17,088 nt of DNA, taken from contig JANPLZ010000044.1 of the NCBI GenBank assembly GCA_031422555.1, positions 1-17,088 on the forward strand. The letters run 5' to 3'. Made by a program: the position numbers and the translations under genes. Shown here piece by piece: positions 14,183-17,088 of the stretch. The stretch's first letter is position 1. Each line of letters opens with the position of its first letter. The notes below the pieces were generated by a model. It was not told the DNA's origin. It ran no database searches and saw only the letters and a program-made list of their open reading frames with translations. This DNA comes from JANNAT01 sp031422555 (GTDB lineage: Bacteria; Pseudomonadota; Alphaproteobacteria; Rhodobacterales; Rhodobacteraceae).

Positions 14183-15499
14183 CTATTTCTTGCCGGTGGC
14201 GGCAGTCACATTCAGATCGAACAGTGATTTCGCCAGCTTCTGAATTTCCTTGCGCAATGGGTTTTTGGCGGCATTTTCACTTAGCGGCAGGCCGTGGTCA
14301 TTGGCCTGTGTGATCTGCGTGCCCCCATCGGGCAATTGGATTTCGATAGAGATATCAAGGCTTTCTGCCATGCGCTTTACCCGGCTTTTTGCCGATAGAT
14401 CGGTAAACTTGGGCGCGCGGTTCAAAGCAAAGCGCAGCTTTTCATGCGGCAAGGCTTCGGCTTTCAGGGCGCGGACCAGTCGCAGCACGTTCTGCGCCGA
14501 CCTTAGATCAAGTTCCATCAATGCAAAGTAAACATGGGCGCGCTGCAAGACGGTTTCTGTCCAGACCACAATGGTTTTCGGCATATCGATCACAACATAA
14601 TCGAAATTCGCCCGTGCCATGTCGATCAGACGGCCAATGTCTTCGCCCGACACGATGTCCAGCGGCAGCATATCCGACGGCGCGGTCAGCACGTGCAACT
14701 TGTCATTGAACGTCAGCATCGCGTGCAAAAGCGCATCGCTGTCCGCCGTGGCAAGGTCTGACAGCAGATCGAAAACCGCCTCTTTGCGCGGTAGATCAAG
14801 ATAGGTGGCGATGGAGCCATACTGAAAATCAAGGTCAATCAGGCACACGCGCGGCGCGTCGGTTTTGCTGATGCTTGCCAGTTCCCACGCGAGGTTGGTG
14901 GCAAAGGTTGATCCGCCAACGCCGCCCGCCAAGCCATGCACGGCCAGCACGACGGCGTCGCGGTCACCCTTGGCTTTGAAGGTTGGGTGCGGGCCGTCGT
15001 CATGCGGGGGGGGCGCTGCGGCCGGAGCCGTGGCAACGGCAGGCACAGCGGCGGCTTCGGGGGTTGTGACCGGCGCTGCAACGGCGGCGGCCTCGGTTCG
15101 GATGCGGTCAATCGCCTCGTGCAGCGCGCCTTCGGGCAGCGGATACGGCACAAAATCTTCGGCCCCCAATCGCAGCAGTTGATGCAGCGCCACCGGGCTG
15201 ACCTGATCGGCGATCAGGATCACCTTGATCGACTTTGCCTTTGATTTCCGAATGATGTCAGAAATACGTGACAGATCGGCTTCATCCTGACCATCCACGG
15301 CGATGGCCACAAATTCCAGGGTGGCGGATTCGGGTTGATCCAGAAAGATCAGCGCATCTTCAAAGCCAAGATCGCCCCAGCTTTCGCCCAGCTCTTGCTC
15401 CATATCGTCAATCAGCATGTCAAAGTTCTGCACATCGCGCGAAATTGTGCAGGCAAGAATCGGAGCCGGATCTGGCTGAAGTGTTGCAACGCTTGTCAT
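14183..15499 (-). CDS. cpaE: TadZ/CpaE pilus localisation protein
   Basis: The 438-residue product has a receiver-like N-terminal domain (about 12-135, with KVILIADQVSPVALHQLLRL at 92-111), an Ala/Pro linker (about 137-175) and a ParA/MinD-type domain (about 180-430). TadZ/CpaE places the Tad machine in the cell, often at a pole. The P-loop is degenerate: AGGVGGSTFATNLA (191-204) lacks both the signature lysine and the P-loop lysine, as in many CpaE proteins. Other motifs remain: CLIDLDFQYG (219-228, Asp222 and Asp224) and YVVIDMPK (301-308). ATG 15499 has aagga nine bases upstream; the frame extends to 15601 without similarity. The linker contains eight consecutive C on the coding strand. 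This is the first gene after the internal gap, so it probably starts the main Tad operon. Confidence 0.93.
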   Translation of the reverse strand: MTSVATLQPDPAPILACTISRDVQNFDMLIDDMEQELGESWGDLGFEDALIFLDQPESATLEFVAIAVDGQDEADLSRISDIIRKSKAKSIKVILIADQVSPVALHQLLRLGAEDFVPYPLPEGALHEAIDRIRTEAAAVAAPVTTPEAAAVPAVATAPAAAPPPHDDGPHPTFKAKGDRDAVVLAVHGLAGGVGGSTFATNLAWELASISKTDAPRVCLIDLDFQYGSIATYLDLPRKEAVFDLLSDLATADSDALLHAMLTFNDKLHVLTAPSDMLPLDIVSGEDIGRLIDMARANFDYVVIDMPKTIVVWTETVLQRAHVYFALMELDLRSAQNVLRLVRALKAEALPHEKLRFALNRAPKFTDLSAKSRVKRMAESLDISIEIQLPDGGTQITQANDHGLPLSENAAKNPLRKEIQKLAKSLFDLNVTAATGKK

Positions 15500-15836
15500 C
15501 ACCGAATCGTCCTTCTTAAGACTTGTCACCGCCTGCCACGGCCTTGTCGCATCATGCGAAAAAGCCCGGACAAACCAGAAGCTGCGAGGGCGCGATGGCA
15601 CCTGCGACTGTTCCCATTGCCGGTAAGATGCAGGCAGATATTGGCGATATTGGGGCTAAAAGATCGTCAATCTTTGGTCTTTGTCGAATTCGGAAACAAT
15701 TTTGAAAAAGAATGCGCCCGAAATTCCCAAGCAAAGCGGGATAAAGTCTAAAAAAAGCAGCCCGCAAAAACAAAGCGCCACAAGATTGCGGCGCTTTGGG
15801 GTCGATGCTCTGCTCGGGCCGATCATCCGGGGGCGA
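15500..15836. promoter_or_regulatory. 337-bp gap upstream of cpaE: promoter region of the main Tad operon
   Basis: No convincing gene lies here. The part from about 15655 to 15790 is clearly more AT-rich than its surroundings. It holds the terminator of the upstream lipoprotein gene and a minus-strand TTGACG (15670-15665) that could be a -35 element, though no good -10 stands at normal spacing. A direct repeat gatattgg (15637-15644) and gatattgg (15646-15653) lies next to it. A GANTC sequence (15504-15508) lies between the cpaE Shine-Dalgarno and its start codon. Short open frames on both strands here lack ribosome sites and similarity. Confidence 0.45.
15766..15798 (-). terminator. Rho-independent terminator after the OmpA-like lipoprotein gene
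   Basis: On the minus strand caaagcgcc (15798-15790) pairs perfectly with ggcgctttg (15779-15771), a 9-bp stem with a 10-base loop, followed directly by TTTTT (15770-15766). A further T7 run appears about 12 bases later. It lies 38 bp past the lipoprotein gene's stop codon and separates the Tad locus into two transcription units. Confidence 0.75.
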
Positions 15837-16490
15837 TCAGCCGCCCGGTGCGACCTGCGTTTCAACCTGGGTGTTGGTTGGGTGCGGACGATTGCCGGTG
15901 ATGACATATTCGCGGAAGATGATCGCCGCGTATTTGCCGTTCAACACCATCGGATGGTTGTCCACAAAGCCGGAAACTTCGGTCACCGTGCGGCGGTTGC
16001 GTTCTTCGGGACCGCTGGTTTGCACCACGGGCTGGGTTTTGCCAAAGGACGCCACGGCCTCAAGGCGCGCGCCGCCGATGCCTTGGCCGACAAGATAGGC
16101 AACCGCGGCTTTGGCCCGGCGCAGACCCAGCGCCTTGTTATAGGCGTTTGACCCGACAAGGTCGGTATGACCATAGACGCGGAACCGCACTTCGGGGAAT
16201 TGCCGGATCCATTTGGCCTGACCGCGCAAGGTGGCACGCGCGGACTCTGACAACTCGGCGCTGTTGAAGGCAAAGGTGATGGTTGACGGCACTTCATTGG
16301 CAAACCGCATCGCCAAGGCCTGACTTGCTTCCAGTTGGCCGGTCATCAGCAGCGAATTGTTCATGGTGGGATTGCCAAAGTTGCCCTCGTCAACCTCGGC
16401 ACCCAATTCGCTGTTGAAGGCGGTGGTGTCGCAAGCCGTCAGCGCCAGCAGGGCGACGCTTGCCAAAACATGTATGGACCGCATCTGCAT
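15837..16490 (-). CDS. OmpA-family lipoprotein of the Tad locus
   Basis: The 217-residue product has a signal peptide with lipobox LTAC (Cys20), a short spacer, and an OmpA/MotB peptidoglycan-binding domain at about 68-176. The domain contains ITFAFNSAELSESARATL (71-88), FRVYGHTDLVGSNAYNKALG (103-122, Asp110), LRRAKAAVAYL (123-133) and ERNRRTVTEVS (163-173), with the usual Asp and Arg that hold the diaminopimelate peptide. A Pro/Thr-rich tail follows. It probably anchors the secretin channel to the cell wall. ATG 16490 has GGAG seven bases upstream; a second ATG lies two codons on. It follows the secretin gene by 4 bp, where CpaD/RcpB is often encoded, and it is followed by a terminator. Confidence 0.9.
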   Translation of the reverse strand: MQMRSIHVLASVALLALTACDTTAFNSELGAEVDEGNFGNPTMNNSLLMTGQLEASQALAMRFANEVPSTITFAFNSAELSESARATLRGQAKWIRQFPEVRFRVYGHTDLVGSNAYNKALGLRRAKAAVAYLVGQGIGGARLEAVASFGKTQPVVQTSGPEERNRRTVTEVSGFVDNHPMVLNGKYAAIIFREYVITGNRPHPTNTQVETQVAPGG

Positions 16491-16494
16491 CAGA

Positions 16495-17088
16495 TCACTC
16501 CATCACATAGCCGTAAGAGCCGGTGAAATCCTGACGCGCCACTTCGCCGGCGGCACCCTTTTGCGACCCGGCCACTTTGCCAAACAAGAAAAGTTCTTTC
16601 TCGGTTGGAATGCGGACACGGTCGGTGGGCAGGGCCAAAGCCTCGCCCCGGGTGGGGGACACAAGATGCGGTGTCACGATGATCACCAGTTCGGATTGCG
16701 CGCGTTGATACTGCGACGAGCGGAACAGCGCGCCCAAAATCGGAATGTCACCCAACCATGGCACCTGACCGTTCAGATCGCGGAAGTCGTCTTGCAACAA
16801 CCCGGCGATGGCAAAACTTTCGCCGTCGCGCATTTCAACGGTGGTGGATGTTTCGCGCCGCTTGAACGCGTTGACCGTCACACCGCCCGATTGTAGCGAC
16901 GTTGTGGTATCAATCGACGACACCGCGGCGTTGATGGTCAGGTTGATGATGTCGCCATCAACCACCACCGGGGTAAAGTTCAGCTCGACGCCAAAGGGTT
17001 TGTATTCAACGGTGATGGTGCCATCGCCCGCCGACACCGGAATGGGATATTCGCCACCCGCCAGAAACTTGGCCTCTTGCCCCGACAG
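16495..17088 (-). CDS. cpaC: Tad secretin CpaC/RcpA, C-terminal part (5' end outside window)
   Basis: The frame is open to the right edge, so 197 C-terminal residues are seen and the N-terminal domains are missing. The visible part is the secretin barrel: SGQEAKFLAGGEYPIPV near the edge, then FGVELNFTPVVVDGD, GESFAIAGLLQ and VPWLGDIPILGALFRS (the secretin signature), and SELVIIVTPHLVSP. The product forms the outer-membrane pore through which the Tad pilus leaves the cell. The tail after the barrel (about 50 residues, ending TGSYGYVME) is typical of alphaproteobacterial CpaC. The apparent ATG/GTG starts inside this segment are not real starts. It is 4 bp upstream of the OmpA-like lipoprotein gene. 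Confidence 0.94.
   Translation of the reverse strand: MSGQEAKFLAGGEYPIPVSAGDGTITVEYKPFGVELNFTPVVVDGDIINLTINAAVSSIDTTTSLQSGGVTVNAFKRRETSTTVEMRDGESFAIAGLLQDDFRDLNGQVPWLGDIPILGALFRSSQYQRAQSELVIIVTPHLVSPTRGEALALPTDRVRIPTEKELFLFGKVAGSQKGAAGEVARQDFTGSYGYVME

Noticed and set aside
15504..15508. GANTC (CcrM/GcrA-type) site just before the cpaE start codon
   Set aside because: GANTC also occurs inside several coding regions here at a rate expected by chance (about one per 256 bp), and this copy lies between the Shine-Dalgarno and the start rather than at a promoter.
15681..16151. Plus-strand open frame with a lysine-rich start, running antisense to the OmpA-like gene
   Set aside because: It starts at TTG without a Shine-Dalgarno, crosses the terminator hairpin, and the larger part is only the reverse of the lipoprotein gene.

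Overview
The window looks like chromosomal DNA from an alphaproteobacterium, most probably of the order Rhodobacterales. It carries a GcrA-type cell-cycle regulator, a Tad (tight adherence) pilus locus in which an OmpA-family lipoprotein gene sits where CpaD/RcpB is often found, an AsmA-like protein with a charged helical tail, and uniformly GC-rich coding sequence. Placement below the order level is not supported by anything I can see.

The left part (about 1-7400) is a set of short, mostly unrelated transcription units. It holds the 3' end of an asmA-like gene (+), a probable 5'-truncated TetR/WHG regulator remnant (-), and a GC-rich bidirectional terminator followed by gcrA (-). Divergent from gcrA is a small RraB-like gene (+), whose 3' end overlaps a four-helix membrane protein gene (-). 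That membrane gene is divergent from a TetR regulator (+), and the 78-bp space between them holds two copies of the palindrome ATACG-N4-CGTAT. The TetR gene overlaps by 4 bp the convergent guanine deaminase gene guaD (-). guaD is divergent from mgtE (Mg2+ channel/transporter, +), which overlaps by 4 bp a 5-formyltetrahydrofolate cyclo-ligase gene (+).

The right part (about 7400-17088) is one long minus-strand block encoding the Tad pilus envelope and motor parts. In transcription order it reads: the secretin cpaC/rcpA (cut by the right edge), an OmpA-family lipoprotein, a 337-bp gap with a rho-independent terminator, the TadZ/CpaE localisation protein, the CpaF/TadA ATPase, the inner-membrane platform proteins TadB and TadC, two TPR lipoproteins (TadD type), the CpaA prepilin peptidase, and finally a two-domain AAA+ ATPase. 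Most gaps are 4-35 bp, so cpaE to cpaA is almost certainly one operon, probably including the ATPase gene 63 bp further on. Pilin (flp), cpaB and tadEFG are not in the window; cpaB may lie beyond the right edge.

Together the right-hand genes encode a machine in which CpaF powers the TadB/TadC platform, CpaA matures prepilins, CpaE places the machine in the cell, and the secretin with its lipoproteins forms the outer-membrane exit. The least explained components are the C-terminal AAA+ ATPase of the operon and the OmpA lipoprotein. No rRNA, tRNA, CRISPR array, insertion sequence or prophage was seen. I do not see a clearly undescribed multi-gene system; the best leads are the Tad-linked ATPase and the paired palindromic operators.
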